Below are positions 11,841 to 22,799 of a stretch of DNA of 64,000 bases, piece by piece (position 1 is the first letter of the stretch; each line of letters begins with the position of its first letter). The DNA is taken from contig JBCFYV010009882.1 in the NCBI GenBank assembly GCA_039000515.1, forward strand, positions 62,662,817-62,726,816, given 5' to 3'. A model generated the notes under the pieces. The model searched no databases and was not told where the DNA came from. It worked only from the letters and a program-made list of their open reading frames with translations. Both the position numbers and the translations under genes were made by a program. The DNA is from Timema cristinae. Taxonomy: Eukaryota > Arthropoda > Insecta > Phasmatodea > Timematidae.

Positions 11841-12133
11841 GGTGACATGGTGCTCTAGGGGTAAGGTGTCAGACTTCTGTGTTGGCGGTGCGGGGCTCAA
11901 TCCTCTGTCCCGGTACAGATTTATCTGATTACCAAAACATTCCTTCACCTCTGACAAGACGTATATTAATCAAAACTTATAAATGTGTGGAATTCCGGGC
12001 CTCCACAGTGGTTCGGATCCCACGTTAAACTGTAGATCTTCCATTTCATCTCACAATCACTCTACCATTACACATTAGCGTAAGTGCGTACAACCTGAAC
12101 GGGTAGTAAGACACTGTGATGATGATAATGATG

Positions 12134-12172
<39 letters not shown>

Positions 12173-12174
12173 TC
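11841..12174 (+). mobile_element. SINE family B, full length with TSD
   Basis: The head begins GGTGACATGGTGCTCTAGGG and carries a box A (CTCTAGGGGTAAGG) and box B (GGGGCTCAATCCTC). The B body (CAGATTTATCTGATTACC, CCACGTTAAACTGTAG) leads to the shared tail and a GATGAT/TAA repeat tail at 12118-12171. The duplication ATTGACGG is found at 11833-11840 and 12175-12182. Compared with the 59-61 kb copies, it carries a small insertion around 11961-11980. Confidence 0.95.
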
Positions 12175-12224
12175 ATTGACGGTTATAGCTGCATCTAAAT
12201 ATACTATTCTTTAAATACTTGGAC

Positions 12225-12365
12225 ACAAGAGATGAACCCGGGACTTTTTGCTTATTATGCAAATGCGATAACTACTGATATTTTATCTAGGAGTCTTCAC
12301 GTGCCCAAAGTCATTCTTCACTCAAATTTTAAGGCAGAGTTTGTGATGAAAAGGTGGAGATTGTC
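12225..12365 (-). mobile_element. tRNA-like repeat D, copy 1
   Basis: Read on minus, a stretch with TCTGCCTTAAAATTTGAG is followed by a tRNA-like part with box-B-like GGGTTCATCTC (plus GATGAACCCGGGACT). It is the mirror of the copy at 12422-12565, head to head. The tRNA-like part does not begin the repeat, unlike ordinary SINEs. Confidence 0.6.
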
Positions 12366-12421
12366 ATCTACATATGAGTGATCAGATAAGCTCACGAGCA
12401 ATCAGATAACACAGCCAACCT

Positions 12422-12565
12422 TGGCTCTGCCTTAAAATTTGCGTGAAGAATGATCACGAGCACAGGACACCTCCTGGATAGCTAAGTGGTTGTTAGAGCA
12501 TTGGCGTACTAACCCAATGGTCCAGGTTTTGATTCCAGTGTCCAGTTGTTATTTTTCAATCTAAA
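12422..12565 (+). mobile_element. tRNA-like repeat D, copy 2
   Basis: CTCTGCCTTAAAATTTGCGTGAAGAATGA precedes a tRNA-like part: CTCCTGGATAGCTAAGTGG (box A) and GGTTTTGATTCC (box B), ending GTTGTTATTTTTCAAT. The same order is found on minus at 18510-18690. Copies 1 and 2 make a near-perfect 29-bp inverted repeat (12312-12340 and 12425-12453). Confidence 0.65.
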
Positions 12566-12589
12566 TAATAGTTATAGTGTTTCTTCGAC

Positions 12590-13430
12590 AAAAGCGTTTA
12601 TAATGAATACACATGTGTCGCTCTAAAGATTTACATGATTTAATCATACGATTACTTAGAAATCTATTCAGATATACAGATGGCTTCTCCCATTAAAAGG
12701 TAGGTGGTAGAATTCCAGAAAGGAAGAAGAGAATAACGTAATAGGCATGTAGTGCATATTTGTGTATTAACAGTGTAACTTTGAGATTAAAGATATTTGC
12801 ATTTGTATGTACAGGTACTTGGTGAATACTCAAGATGTGCCTCTCAGGAGGAATTTGTAATTCATATATTGCGAGCTTGATGACATAGACCACACTACCA
12901 CCTCTTTTGGCTATTTAATATTATTTTTCAATAGAAAGTCTGAACTTTACACACGTAAATAAGAAAACCTGAAGTAGAGCGTATATTTTTTACTTTTTCA
13001 TTCGTTGCGAGCCAGACGCCTAGGATAACTTTAATACCACTGTGGGTGGCTCTAATCTAATATACCAAAATATTCACCTTGGATTACTTATTTAAGAAAA
13101 CTTTACGTTCATCTCCCACATATTTTTATGTTTACATCCACATACTTATTTATCTGTTTATAGTTTACATCTTATACCACTTCCCTACCGTTTTGGTAGT
13201 TCAAAACCTAATTGTTTGCCTCACACTCATGTTCTCCTTACTTTTACATGAATTGCAAGCTTGACGACTTAAACCACGTGACGACTGGATAAAGTAAATT
13301 TCTAAAGCAAGAAACATAGAAAGCTGAAACTTGGCATTAGTGCCTGGGGATCTTTGGGATTTTCAAATAGGCATACATCTCTTTTTAATTTATTTGGCGA
13401 GCCTTATACCTTAGTCCTCTTGACTACCAG
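12590..13430. other. Unassigned DNA with old dispersed repeat traces
   Basis: No gene is seen. Words ATTGCGAGCTTGATGAC (about 12868) and TTGCAAGCTTGACGAC (13252) recur and resemble 18393 (TTGCGAGCCTAATGAC), so parts of this stretch belong to an old unnamed repeat. Confidence 0.45.
13251..13338 (+). repeat. Old dispersed repeat E
   Basis: ATTGCAAGCTTGACGACTTA and GAAACATAGAAAGCTGAAAC, followed by TTGGCA, recur in diverged form at 18393-18470 (+) and in reverse at 25672-25750. The type of the element is unknown. Confidence 0.4.
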
Positions 13431-13850
13431 TGTGACGTCATACTCACGCTTGCCTTAGTTTCTCTTCTAACAAGTGTCTGGTTTCGATGAGTGGCGCAGT
13501 ACTGAGAGAGCGTGGCAGTCGGGTCATCTGTGTTTTCTCAGGTACTTTACTTTTGAACACGCTACCAGTAGAGGTTGCCTTTTTTCAAGGTATAAGTTAA
13601 ACGTAGATAGCGAGGAGATCAAAAGTGATATTTTTAGGGGTCCACCCAGTCCACCCATATGTACTTGAGTGGCACGATGAGTCAAAACCTTCAAAAACAA
13701 GAGATCAGAGCCTAAATATTAGTTTTGGTATACAAATTTGGTTAAATTCAATGATAAACTACAGAAAGGAACATGTATGCCTTATCAATGGTTAGAAACT
13801 ACCTAATACTCGATATTCACGGACGTAAAACTACAACCTAGAGCGTAATG
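13431..13850 (+). repeat. 5' LTR
   Basis: The LTR begins TGTGACGTCA and shares with the 3' copy CACGCTTGCCTTAGTT, ACTTTTGAACACGCTAC, CCCATATGTA, GAGATCAGAGC, AAACTACAGAAAGGAAC and CTACAACCTA in the same order. ATAAAC at about 13753, where the 3' LTR has AATAAAC, may be the former polyadenylation signal. The outer boundary is uncertain by a few bases. Confidence 0.85.
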
Positions 13851-15100
13851 CCAAACATATAGTTTTATTAGATTACAACACGAGGATTTACAGCAGTTTC
13901 CACAATAAATAAAACTAGGATATAATAAATTGTTTGGCACATAAGCTTCACGACGAAAGCAAAGGATGATGAAAGATAATATTCAGCCAGCCCTTATTCA
14001 CAACATCACGGTAGAGATGGTGTGATACTTACATCAAGCCAGCAACAAACACACATCGAATGCAAAAACTTCATGACATCGCAGCAGGAGTGGATGGGTG
14101 TCCAAATAATGAAATCGCGATAATATTGTGCCAACATATATCCAACAGTGAGCTGATATCAAACATGGGAAAACAACAAGAATTACATCTCCGCTCCATT
14201 TTATGTCATCGCGGCAGAGGTGTAAGAGTATTCACACGCCAATATCGTGCACACATCGTGACAACATCTAGCTGTCATCAAACGCGGGCAGAGTCCGGGC
14301 CTCACGAGCCTACAAGCACCAGAAGAAGCTGAAGACCAAGGATTCAGGAGGGATGAATAAACAAATGACTACAAACCCATCAAACAGCTAAGTGGAAAAT
14401 AAGAGGGCACCAGAAGATTCGCGTTTAAGTTGACTAAAAGTAGAGAAGGGCAGAACTTTGACTGTTGCCGTATTGGTAATAGGGTATGTATATTGGACTA
14501 ATGTGTTATATTATGAATACAATTTTTGAAGTATCCTCATGTTCAAAGAATTACTGACGTGTGATAGAGAGATAGCATAGATTGCCCACTTATAAGAAAG
14601 TGAGGGTTTTAATGGTTAACTTAAACATAAAAGTATGGGGACCAATACAATGGTCGCTAATAGGGTTAATATATCCTATATGACCCAACTGGAGCCCATG
14701 TTATCTAAATATGAGAGGAGAGCAAAAGCCCCATGCAGATTTGATTTTAATTCTCCTAAAGTAAGGACTCCTTATCTAGTGGGGCATAAACTTCCAAAAG
14801 CCAAAAGGTCACAACCTTCTCCATACCCATTATTCCACAGTGTTTCGAAGCCCAGACTTACTAAGCAAAGCCCCCAACTTCTATAACTATAAGGGAGAAG
14901 GGGGAGAACTTTGGGCAGAGAAAGTGATTTAGGTGCCAGTCCCCAATTCATTATTGTAATTATCATACAAGAAAAATACACACTGCCAGATAAAATTGTA
15001 CTCCAAAGTCTAGGGGAAGTCAAATGAAACTCACAACGTGCTTAGCTTGTAAGTTAGGGTTTGAGGCTCATAAAATGAGGGGACACACTCCAAATTTGTC
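13851..15100 (+). pseudogene. Probable gag region of the LTR element, unrecognisable
   Basis: This part lies where gag is expected, between the 5' LTR and the protease trace. Open frames of 90 codons (14060-14332) and 83 codons (14635-14886) remain, but neither shows a nucleocapsid zinc knuckle or other motif I recognise. Assignment is by position only. Confidence 0.4.
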
Positions 15101-16450
15101 TGGAGTTAGGGTGTGGGTGGGGTAGAAGAATACTTTATCTTTGTTATGCACTGGCTCAGTGCTTAACCTTATTTCTGAAAAGTTAGTGAAATAAATACAG
15201 GGATCGATATCCATCATGCAAAATGAAAGGGGGCAGTTAGAGTGTTTGATGGCCACTGGAGAATCGTCATTTTACATGACGAGGTTAAAGCATCGATGAA
15301 TTAAGGATGATTTTAATTGCCCACGTTATTTAAGTGTCGATGTATTACTAGGCAGGTAGTTATTAAATCTTTATAGAATTCATATTTTCCCTATAAATAT
15401 CGAAATTAACGTTTCACATGACAACAATAACACTCCTATTAGCTCGGAAGTGTTTTCCCAAGTAAATGCATTCCGAGTCATTAATAACTTTTACAAAGAA
15501 AAAGCGAGGGTACTAAGGCTCAGAAAAGAATTCAAGGATGTAGTAACTGAATAACTAGGATGTACCAATGTGCTAACCTACCATATCAAATTACTAGACA
15601 AGGAACCCATGAGGTCACGTCTATATTACTTAACACCTCCTACATTGGCTTTTAAGAGAGGACATTATCAGTGTCTCACGTAACCCATATTTTCCCCAGC
15701 CCTTTTAGTTGCAAAACCTAACACCAAGCATAGGCTGGTTGTGGCCTATAGGAAGTTAAACCAGAAGTCCTCCTTTGAACCCACACCGCTGCACACGGTG
15801 GAATTATATTTCAGTATCTGATTAGGACATTGAGTTTCTCGTTATTCAGTTTAAATCGGGCGTACCATCATATTCCCTTTGATCATAATTCCAATGAATG
15901 CACTTCCATTGTAACCTAAACAGGACTATAAGTAAAACTAACTTGTTTGCTAATGCGGGTACCCTTACTATAAATATAACCTTCCTCGTCCCTATAACTA
16001 TTAGCATAATTAGTACAAAAGCATATAACCTGAAAGTGACAAAATCCACGAGGAGACTGCTAAATTATTGTGTTTTAGATTGTCAACACCGGTAAAATTC
16101 CACAATTTCTTAGTAACGTTACGGTCCAGTTAGTTGACACAGAGAGCTAGCTTTAGGTGCAACGTGCCCATATTTTCCAGCTTAAACCTTGCCCTGATCA
16201 AATAGCAAGAGAAGGTAGGTGGGTTCATTTTTTTTGTTCAGTGCGTTTTCGGTTGGATGGGTCTTCAGTATAAATCACTTACCTCTACTTTATTGCTCAC
16301 AATCCACTTATTGTTTTGATTTGGAAGGGGTTGTTAGTGAGTCCAATGTACTCAATGAGCTAAGCTTTGTCTGTTCTGTGTCTTTGGAGGATATAATGGA
16401 GCAGAATATTTTCACACATACAAAGAGTTTAATGAACATACAAATTTGAT
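15101..16450 (+). pseudogene. Broken pol: protease, reverse transcriptase, possible RNase H
   Basis: At 15135-15191 a frame reads LLCTGSVLNLIS, matching the retroelement protease site with its catalytic D replaced by C. At 15732-15761 RLVVAYRKLN matches the reverse transcriptase motif normally written (R)xVVDYRxLN, with D changed to A. At 15848-15916, in another frame, SLNRAYHHIPF matches the following DLxxAYHQIPL-type motif. Near 16210, AREGRW recalls the end of the RNase H/connection region. Several stops and frame shifts and an inserted SINE fragment at about 15940-16051 show that it is not functional. Confidence 0.8.
15940..16051 (+). mobile_element. SINE family A, 3' fragment inside pol
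   Basis: CTAATGCGGGTACCC, ATAACCTTCCTCGTCCC, ATTAGCATAATTAGTAC and GCATATAACCTGAA follow the order of the A body and tail. It interrupts the RT region right after the AYHHIPF motif. The head is absent and no duplication was recognised. Confidence 0.65.
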
Positions 16451-16627
16451 TATGTTGTGTATTTGGAGTAGAATAGAAGTAATAGTAATATTTAGTCTTC
16501 GGGGTGAAAATTACTTTGCTTATGTCTCTATTTTGTTTTGTATATTTTTAATGATTATTTGATAAGTTAGATGAGCTAGGCATAACACTATTTGTTTAAG
16601 ATTTTTCATTTGAACTTTTAGAAAAAT

Positions 16628-16761
16628 GAATGTGGGGAATGCCAGGCCGCCACCGTGGTTCGGATTCCACGTTAAACTGTAGGTCCTTCATTTCATCTCA
16701 CAATCACCCTAACATTACACATTAGCGTAAGTGCGTATAACCCGAACGGTTAGTAAAACGC

Positions 16762-16796
<35 letters not shown>
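16628..16796 (+). mobile_element. SINE family B, 5'-truncated, perfect 12-bp TSD
   Basis: The insertion starts inside the B body (GAATGTGGGGAATGCC), continues to the shared tail and ends in (TAA)n. It is flanked by TTTTAGAAAAAT at 16616-16627 and 16797-16808. The head with the Pol III promoter is absent, so this is a dead-on-arrival copy from incomplete reverse transcription. Confidence 0.95.
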
Positions 16797-16797
<1 letters not shown>

Positions 16798-16866
16798 TTT
16801 AGAAAAATACAAACAAGTTTAATAGTTATGCCTGAGTTAGGTTTACCAGTAAATTTCTTGGGCTAT

Positions 16867-16886
16867 AACAACAACAACAACAACAA
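16867..16886. repeat. (ACA)n microsatellite
   Basis: A short run of about six ACA/CAA triplets lies between two SINE B copies. Confidence 0.85.
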
Positions 16887-16984
16887 CCACAAAACAGAAG
16901 CAACGTGCCTAAAGTGAAGTGCGGTAGCTTGAGTCACATGAGGCACGCTCTGTATTGTGAGAGTGAATTCGCAGCCATGCAGTG

Positions 16985-16985
16985 A

Positions 16986-17043
<58 letters not shown>

Positions 17044-17307
17044 GCACCGCGTGTTACTACCCGTTCGGGTTATACGCACTTACGGAAATGTGTAATGGTA
17101 GGGTGATTATGAGATGAAATGGAGGACCTACAGTTTAACGTGGAATCCGAACCACGGTGGAGGCCTGGCATTCCACACATTCACAAGTTGTGATTAATAC
17201 ACGTCTTGACAGAAGGGAAGAAAGGGTTTGGCAATCAGATAAATCTGTGCCGGGACCGAGGATTGAACCCCGGACTCCCAGCACAGAAGTTTGACACCTT
17301 ACCCCTT
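16985..17307 (-). mobile_element. SINE family B, nearly full, long (ATT)n tail
   Basis: The left side holds (ATT)n at 16987-17042, the plus-strand equivalent of the 3' (TAA)n tail. It is followed by GCACCGCGTGTTACTACCCG, the B body and box B (GATTGAACCCCGG on plus). It stops at CACCTTACCCCTTTG, about 20 bp short of the usual GGTGACCTGG head. It is inverted relative to the B copy at 16628, leaving 188 bp between them. Confidence 0.92.
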
Positions 17308-17616
17308 TGAAAACATGGAAAATTGTTTGTATACATTAATTTTTTTTATCAGATCTTTATTGAACTTTTATATTCAAGGAGTATTTTTAACTGGACGTTT
17401 ATGGGTTTATTATAAGTATAGTAATTGGTTACATCACTTGGGAGGTGTGGGACACCGAAATAATGTCTGGTTGTTCTTTTGAGACGTAATCATATTTTTT
17501 TGTTATTATAAGTTAGTATTGATATTATTCCAGAAAGGCGTGGATTTTTTTTTATCTGATCTCCCGGGTAGGGTATCTTCTTTTTTTTTCTGTGGGTTGA
17601 GCGGTGTCGGGGAATA

Positions 17617-18029
17617 AGTGACGTTATGGTCACGCTTGCCTTAGTTCCTCCTTCACAAAGTTTATAGGTGCAGGTGAGTTTCTCAGTACTGTGTGAGCGT
17701 GCTAGTTGGATCAGTTTTTTCTCTCTCAGAGACTTGACTTTTGAACACGCTACAGAGAAGTTGCGTGTACTCATGGTTTAAGTTCAGCGGAGATAGCGTG
17801 GAGAACGAAAGGGATATGGTTAGGTGTCCACCCAGTTTACCCATATGTAACTGGGTGCCACGAGTCAAAACCCCCAAACATGGGAGATCAGAGCATATTA
17901 GAGTCAGTGTACATGTTTGGTCCAGTTCAATAATAAACTACAGAAAGGAACGCGTCTATCTTATCGAGTGATATAAACCACACAATACTCAAGATCCACT
18001 GACGTCAAACTACAACCTATACCGTTACA
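17617..18029 (+). repeat. 3' LTR
   Basis: The LTR starts AGTGACGTTATGGTCACGC directly after the purine run GGGGAATA and ends near ACCGTTACA. AATAAACTACAG at about 17931 contains a likely polyadenylation signal. It matches the 5' LTR along its length with many differences. Confidence 0.85.
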
Positions 18030-18509
18030 TTAAGAGAGTAGCTAGGCCATTGTAAGCCAAGGATCACAAAGTAGACCTTCACACCAATTTATGTCTTTCG
18101 AACATAAAAACCAAGAAATATTTTAGGGTAAGTTTCCCAGTCTATTTTTAATAATCTTATATCTATGTTGAGCATGACACTAATGTAGACTACGTAGCTA
18201 GTGGTAGACATAATTTTAAATATAGTAATTTTATGTAGAAATCAGAGATTTTTCATGTTTCAATAATGAAACCTCCTCATTTTGTATCTAAGGTATATTC
18301 TTAGATAATTTATTTCAATCTGGTTTGGGTAGCTTTTAATCCAATAAAACCAGAAAACATGAGTTTTGGACGTTTATTTTATTTCTAAATATATTGCGAG
18401 CCTAATGACTTGGGCCCCCTTAACACTGATTCAAATAGTTATAAAACAAAACCAAATAAAAAGTAAAATTTGGCATAAACCATATAAGGCAAATATATTT
18501 TACGGTTTT
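18030..18509. other. Unassigned AT-rich DNA with repeat E trace
   Basis: TTGCGAGCCTAATGACTTGG at about 18393 and TAAAATTTGGCATAAAC match repeat E (13251). Nothing else is recognised. Confidence 0.4.
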
Positions 18510-18690
18510 ACATATGTGGAGAATATATTCTGAAAATTGAAAAATAACACCTAGACACGGGAATCGAACCAGGGAACTTTGGCTTAATACGTCAATTCTC
18601 TGGCCACTGAGCTATCCAGGAATAGTCACATGTATAGGGTCATTCGTCACTCATATTTTAAGGCAGAGTCTATGACGGACGTGCGGATTT
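18510..18690 (-). mobile_element. tRNA-like repeat D, copy 3
   Basis: On minus the copy reads ACTCTGCCTTAAAATATGAG, then ATTCCTGGATAGCTCAGTGG (box A), then GGTTCGATTCCCG (an excellent box B) and GGTGTTATTTTTCAATTTTC. It is the best-kept tRNA-like head of this family. The anticodon arm is visible as TTGGC..GCCAA, but the identity of the parent tRNA is not clear. Confidence 0.75.
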
Positions 18691-18693
18691 TTT

Positions 18694-18830
18694 TTTATAG
18701 CACCACGTCATAATAACAGTTCGGGTTACACGCTCATGTACTAATTACGATAATGGTATTAGGGATTAGGAAGGTTATATTAGAGTAAGTGTATCAACAT
18801 TTGTGAAAATAATAGAAAATATTACTCATT
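18694..18830 (-). mobile_element. SINE family A/C, 3' half
   Basis: AGCACCACGTCATAATAACAG, GTTCGGGTTACACGC, ACTAATTACGATAATGG and GGATTAGGAAGGTTATATTAGAG are the reversed tail and body. The similarity fades near 18830 before any head. Confidence 0.7.
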
Positions 18831-19069
18831 TAGTTGAATTAATTAAGATCAAATTAATCAAAGCTTTTAATTTAACTTGTTTTTTTGTCACCGTTTCTCA
18901 AATCCACGCATATGTACTAGTTACTATAATTTGATAGGGATTTAAAAGATCTTAACTCGATTTGAAACTTTTATAAGCACCTATCATTTATAAACAAACA
19001 GAAGGTTTCATTTTTTTATCATCTTTAGGCCTACCATACCATCATATATAAACATGCAAACAAAAATGT

Positions 19070-19272
19070 CCGTCTTGTCTCATCTTGTTTGGTATTGAAA
19101 GGAAGGTTCAAATACCATCCAAGTGTACTCGACGGTTTTTCCTAAATAGTTTCTAATTCTCTTTCTATATAAATGTGGGTACATTTTTCTAGGTTCTACA
19201 TTAGTATTCTCTACTTTACCAGTATAAATACGCAAAGAGCCTGCAGGATTGTAAAACGTAGTGCAATTCAGA
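19070..19272 (+). mobile_element. SINE family C, decayed
   Basis: GTACTCGACGGTTTTTCC, AAATGTGGGTACATTTT, TACATTAGTATTC and AAAACGTAGTGCAATTC follow the C body and tail. The tRNA-like head is nearly unrecognisable. Confidence 0.6.
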
Positions 19273-19274
19273 AA

Positions 19275-20151
19275 TGCCAAAGATAGTCAAGAAAATTTCG
19301 GATATATTTGATGCCTTAAAATTAACGCATTATATTCGACTACACTGATTAAGGTTAGTTTATTCTATTTATAGCTACCAGGCAATAGTGCCAATGTTTT
19401 AAAACTAGTCTAAAATATTTCTGTAAATTTTAAAAGAGTCACGACAAAATTTTACCTAAATAATTTGCTTTATTTAAGTCACCTATTTTATAAACAAAAA
19501 CACACAGTACATACAGTATTTACTTACTACGTTATTAATATAATAGTAACTCTTATCTACCAGACCCAGGTTGTCCAAAATTGATATAAATTATTAATTC
19601 CAAATGAATTTAGCTTAACGCGCCAAATTTGGGAAAAAACACATTATTCCCCTATAGAGTAGTAAAGTTATTCCGGTTTAGACCATGTGAATTGTTTTTA
19701 ATTCATTCCAAACATTTCGATAAAATTTCTGTGTCATAATATGTAACAAGTATTTCCTTTATACATTATTTATTAGTTATTATTTTGCCTAAGACAATTT
19801 TAGCCAGACATAATATGCGCAAAACTGGTCCAAGCTGGAAAAGAAAATTAATTGAATAATATTTTATCCAAACTAGGTAGATCTATAGACTTATTATATT
19901 CTTTGGCATCATAAATATAGGACTATGGTGCTGGCGTACTATTATGTACTGTACCTACTAATAATGTCCAGATTTGAATGATATTTAAAATTTGATTTTA
20001 TTTTTTATGAATGTAATTAAGTAAATACAATGCTTACTAGGATTAATTTTTTTCTGTAACATATTTCAACTAGGCCAGGAATAGCCGATATATAACTCTA
20101 GGATTGGTGATTTGAAACAACCTTTACATACACATATTATGTTCTACATGC
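19275..20151. other. Unassigned AT-rich DNA
   Basis: No gene or repeat was recognised. Confidence 0.5.
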
Positions 20152-20391
20152 ATTTAGCACCACATTTTACTACCCGTTCGGGCTATACGCTTAATTACTA
20201 ATTTTGCTAATGGATTAAGAATCGGGAAGGTTGAACTTAGAGGAATTGAACTTGCATTTTCGGGGAGGGAGGGTGAAAACCCACTAAGAAAAACCACCCC
20301 CAGTTCACCCGACCGAGATCCGAACCTCAATCTCCCCATCCCCGGCAGTCTAGCTCGCTAGTACGTTAGCAACTATGCCACCGAGGCGGGT
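20152..20391 (-). mobile_element. SINE family A, full length, moderately diverged
   Basis: The plus strand reads TTAGCACCACATTTTACTAC, the hairpin CCCGTTCGGG, the body, then TCACCCGACCGAGATCCGAAC (box B region) and ACTATGCCACCGAGGCGGGT (head). A few bases of the head are deleted (TAGCTCGCTAG). No convincing duplication is visible. Confidence 0.9.
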
Positions 20392-20394
20392 CTT

Positions 20395-21909
20395 ACACAT
20401 AGTATCTAATAGTAAATGATAATATATCAATACAATTTTTATGCGTTTCAACAGTAATGAATTTATCAATAGCATTTTAATGTTTTCTTACAGTACAAAT
20501 ACTTTTTAGGGAGAGGGTTATTATAAAGGTACTGTAGAAGAATAAAACGTAACTGTGTTTATAGATAGCCGTGGAGGCTTACATTGAGTCGATCAGGATC
20601 TTAACACGAGATGTCCGGGATAAACACCAGTGCATTATAATTTAAATAAGTTATTAAAATAAAAAAAATATGCTTAGCTCCATTTTATAAATAGTAAATA
20701 TTCTTTCCGTAATGTTCTAAGAGGGTTTACAAATATTCTCTTGTATATAATTTATTAAGGCACACTTATGTTAACATTAAACAAAATATTGTTATAATAG
20801 TTATTTAAAAGAATTAATTCTTTTCTCATTGATTTCTGTTCATTTTTAGGTGATTACTTTTAAGCTATTGTTTATATTCTATATTTAATTATTGAATGTA
20901 TTATGTAAGTTGTCTTGAGGCTTTTAAGACCGGGGTTGAAACTGTGAAACGTTTATTTAAAAATATACCCCTAAGGAAGGGCTTTGATTAAATAATCTTT
21001 GGCTAAATTTTATTTTAAATTGTTTATTTAATATTTATATCCATTTTCTATAATTACACTAGTCTTTCTTAAACTGAAACTTTATAAAGGGATAGACAAT
21101 ATTTAAACCATGCTTTACTGCATCCTATTATTTCTCACATGAATGAGACTAAATATAACCAAAATCAATGTACAGATACACTCTTTGATTAACTACTCAT
21201 TAACATATGATATACAAGTTCTTATTAGTATTTAGGTAGGTCTAATTGATAATAATATTAATATAACGATTGTTAGCAGGCTACGTAACAGCAATCATTG
21301 TGCTATATATCAAATTGGCAGCCAATACAGGAAATCTATGAGGCTAATATATCCATATACAATTTATTCATATAAGTTCAATAATAAAGATATATTACAT
21401 TTTTTTAAATTATGTTACTGTAGCGAATATAAAATTTCTTGAACCTCAATTTTGTTTTCCCTGCGTCTCACTACCAGTGTAGGCTATAACATTTAAATAT
21501 ACTAAGGTATAGGAATGAGCAAAGTAGAGTTTTAGAAGAAATTAGACGTGTCTAGTTGGATGGAATGTCACAGGCAGGTTCCTATTTGCTCTTAATTTGT
21601 AATGAGAACATCGTTACCTTTTGCGATATAGTGCGGAAATACTAATTTAAAATTTTATTTTCTACACCAGGTAATTTTATTAATGACCCTTAAGTATCAC
21701 TCTAGAGAAAGTAATTTGGTTATCGTATCATATTGAGACGCGTCTTAAAAATGTCTAGTGAATTTTAATCTTTGTATTTAATTATTTTATTTATTGTATT
21801 CAAATACTATGCTCATCAGGTACATTTTCCCCCATATGGATTTTATTGGGCTTTTAATTATTATTGTACAAGTTGTCAATGAATGCGTGGTGTAGGCACG
21901 TCACAAAAC

Positions 21910-21910
<1 letters not shown>
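20395..21910. other. Unassigned AT-rich DNA
   Basis: This 1.5 kb has no recognised gene, open frame with motif or element end. Confidence 0.5.

Positions 21911-21994
<84 letters not shown>
21911..21994. repeat. Compound (TA)n(TG)n microsatellite
   Basis: About 40 bases of TA repeats pass directly into about 36 bases of GT repeats and end in ATAT. Confidence 0.98.
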
Positions 21995-22799
21995 CAATAG
22001 TTATTTTTTAATGAATTTTTGCTCTCTCTTTATAAATAACTAATATATATCCCTATTGAACCAATTGCATTAATATAAATAATAAAACAATAAATATCAA
22101 GGATATTTAAGATAATTTTCCAATTTGTCAGAGATTTGCCAATCCCTTTTTATTGTGTGGGTATTAAAATAATCTAATCTAATTATTACAATAGCTTACC
22201 TCCATTTTAAAACATATACATTTATAAAAAAACAAAACAATTCCTCGTGTATGTTTTATGAGTTTTCTTCAATGCGAACTTTTATAATATTGTATTTAAA
22301 TCTACCCAAAAAGTCCAGCTCACCAAAAGCGAGTCTAGAATCAGATAATCTCGCGGGCCTTTTATAGTGCCTGGCGTAGGTTACAAGTTGAGCAAGTGAG
22401 AAGGCTGCGATTCGGCACTGAAACGAGCCAACAGTAGATCAATAAACCTGATAGCCAGAATAATAAAAATTACCAAGCATGCTTCACGCGGGTGGTACCA
22501 ATATATCGTCTGCCACCAAATAAGTGAATGTCGAAGAAACAAGAATAACTGCTGATCAGATAAAGTCAATGTCTAAAATATCTTAAATATTAAATATTTT
22601 GAGAAAATTGTTTCATAAATATTTTGTGAATATAGTTTCTTAAATACATATTCAACTTTGTTTTATTACTATGTCACTACAATTCAAAAGCATAGTAAAC
22701 GATCAACACAATTTAATTAATTAATTAAATAAAATTATGTTTTTAATGTATGTAATAGTTACATTTTTGATTGTTTGGTAGTATTTAATCTTATCCCTC
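21995..22799. other. Unassigned AT-rich DNA
   Basis: The minus-strand frame 22381-22569 has no motif. No element ends are seen. Confidence 0.5.

Larger units (their letters stand above)
13431..18029 (+). mobile_element. Dead Ty3/gypsy-type LTR retrotransposon
   Basis: Two diverged direct repeats of about 415 bp (13431-13850 and 17617-18029) bracket 3.8 kb of internal sequence. In order, that sequence shows protease and reverse transcriptase traces and a possible RNase H end region. A purine-rich GGGGAATA directly before the 3' LTR fits a polypurine tract. All coding parts are broken by stops and frame changes. Three SINE pieces (15940-16051, 16628-16796, 16985-17307) lie inside. No clear primer binding site or target duplication was found. 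The two LTRs differ by many substitutions and indels, so the insertion is old. The gypsy assignment rests on RT motifs recognised by eye. Confidence 0.85.

Noticed and set aside
13421..18040. Target-site duplication of the LTR element
   Set aside because: Flanks ACCAG and TTAAG do not match within the uncertainty of the LTR borders, so none is reported.
18510..18640. Possible genuine tRNA gene on minus
   Set aside because: Boxes A and B are good, but the acceptor stem does not pair convincingly. The sequence belongs to repeat D, which recurs at 12.2-12.6 kb.
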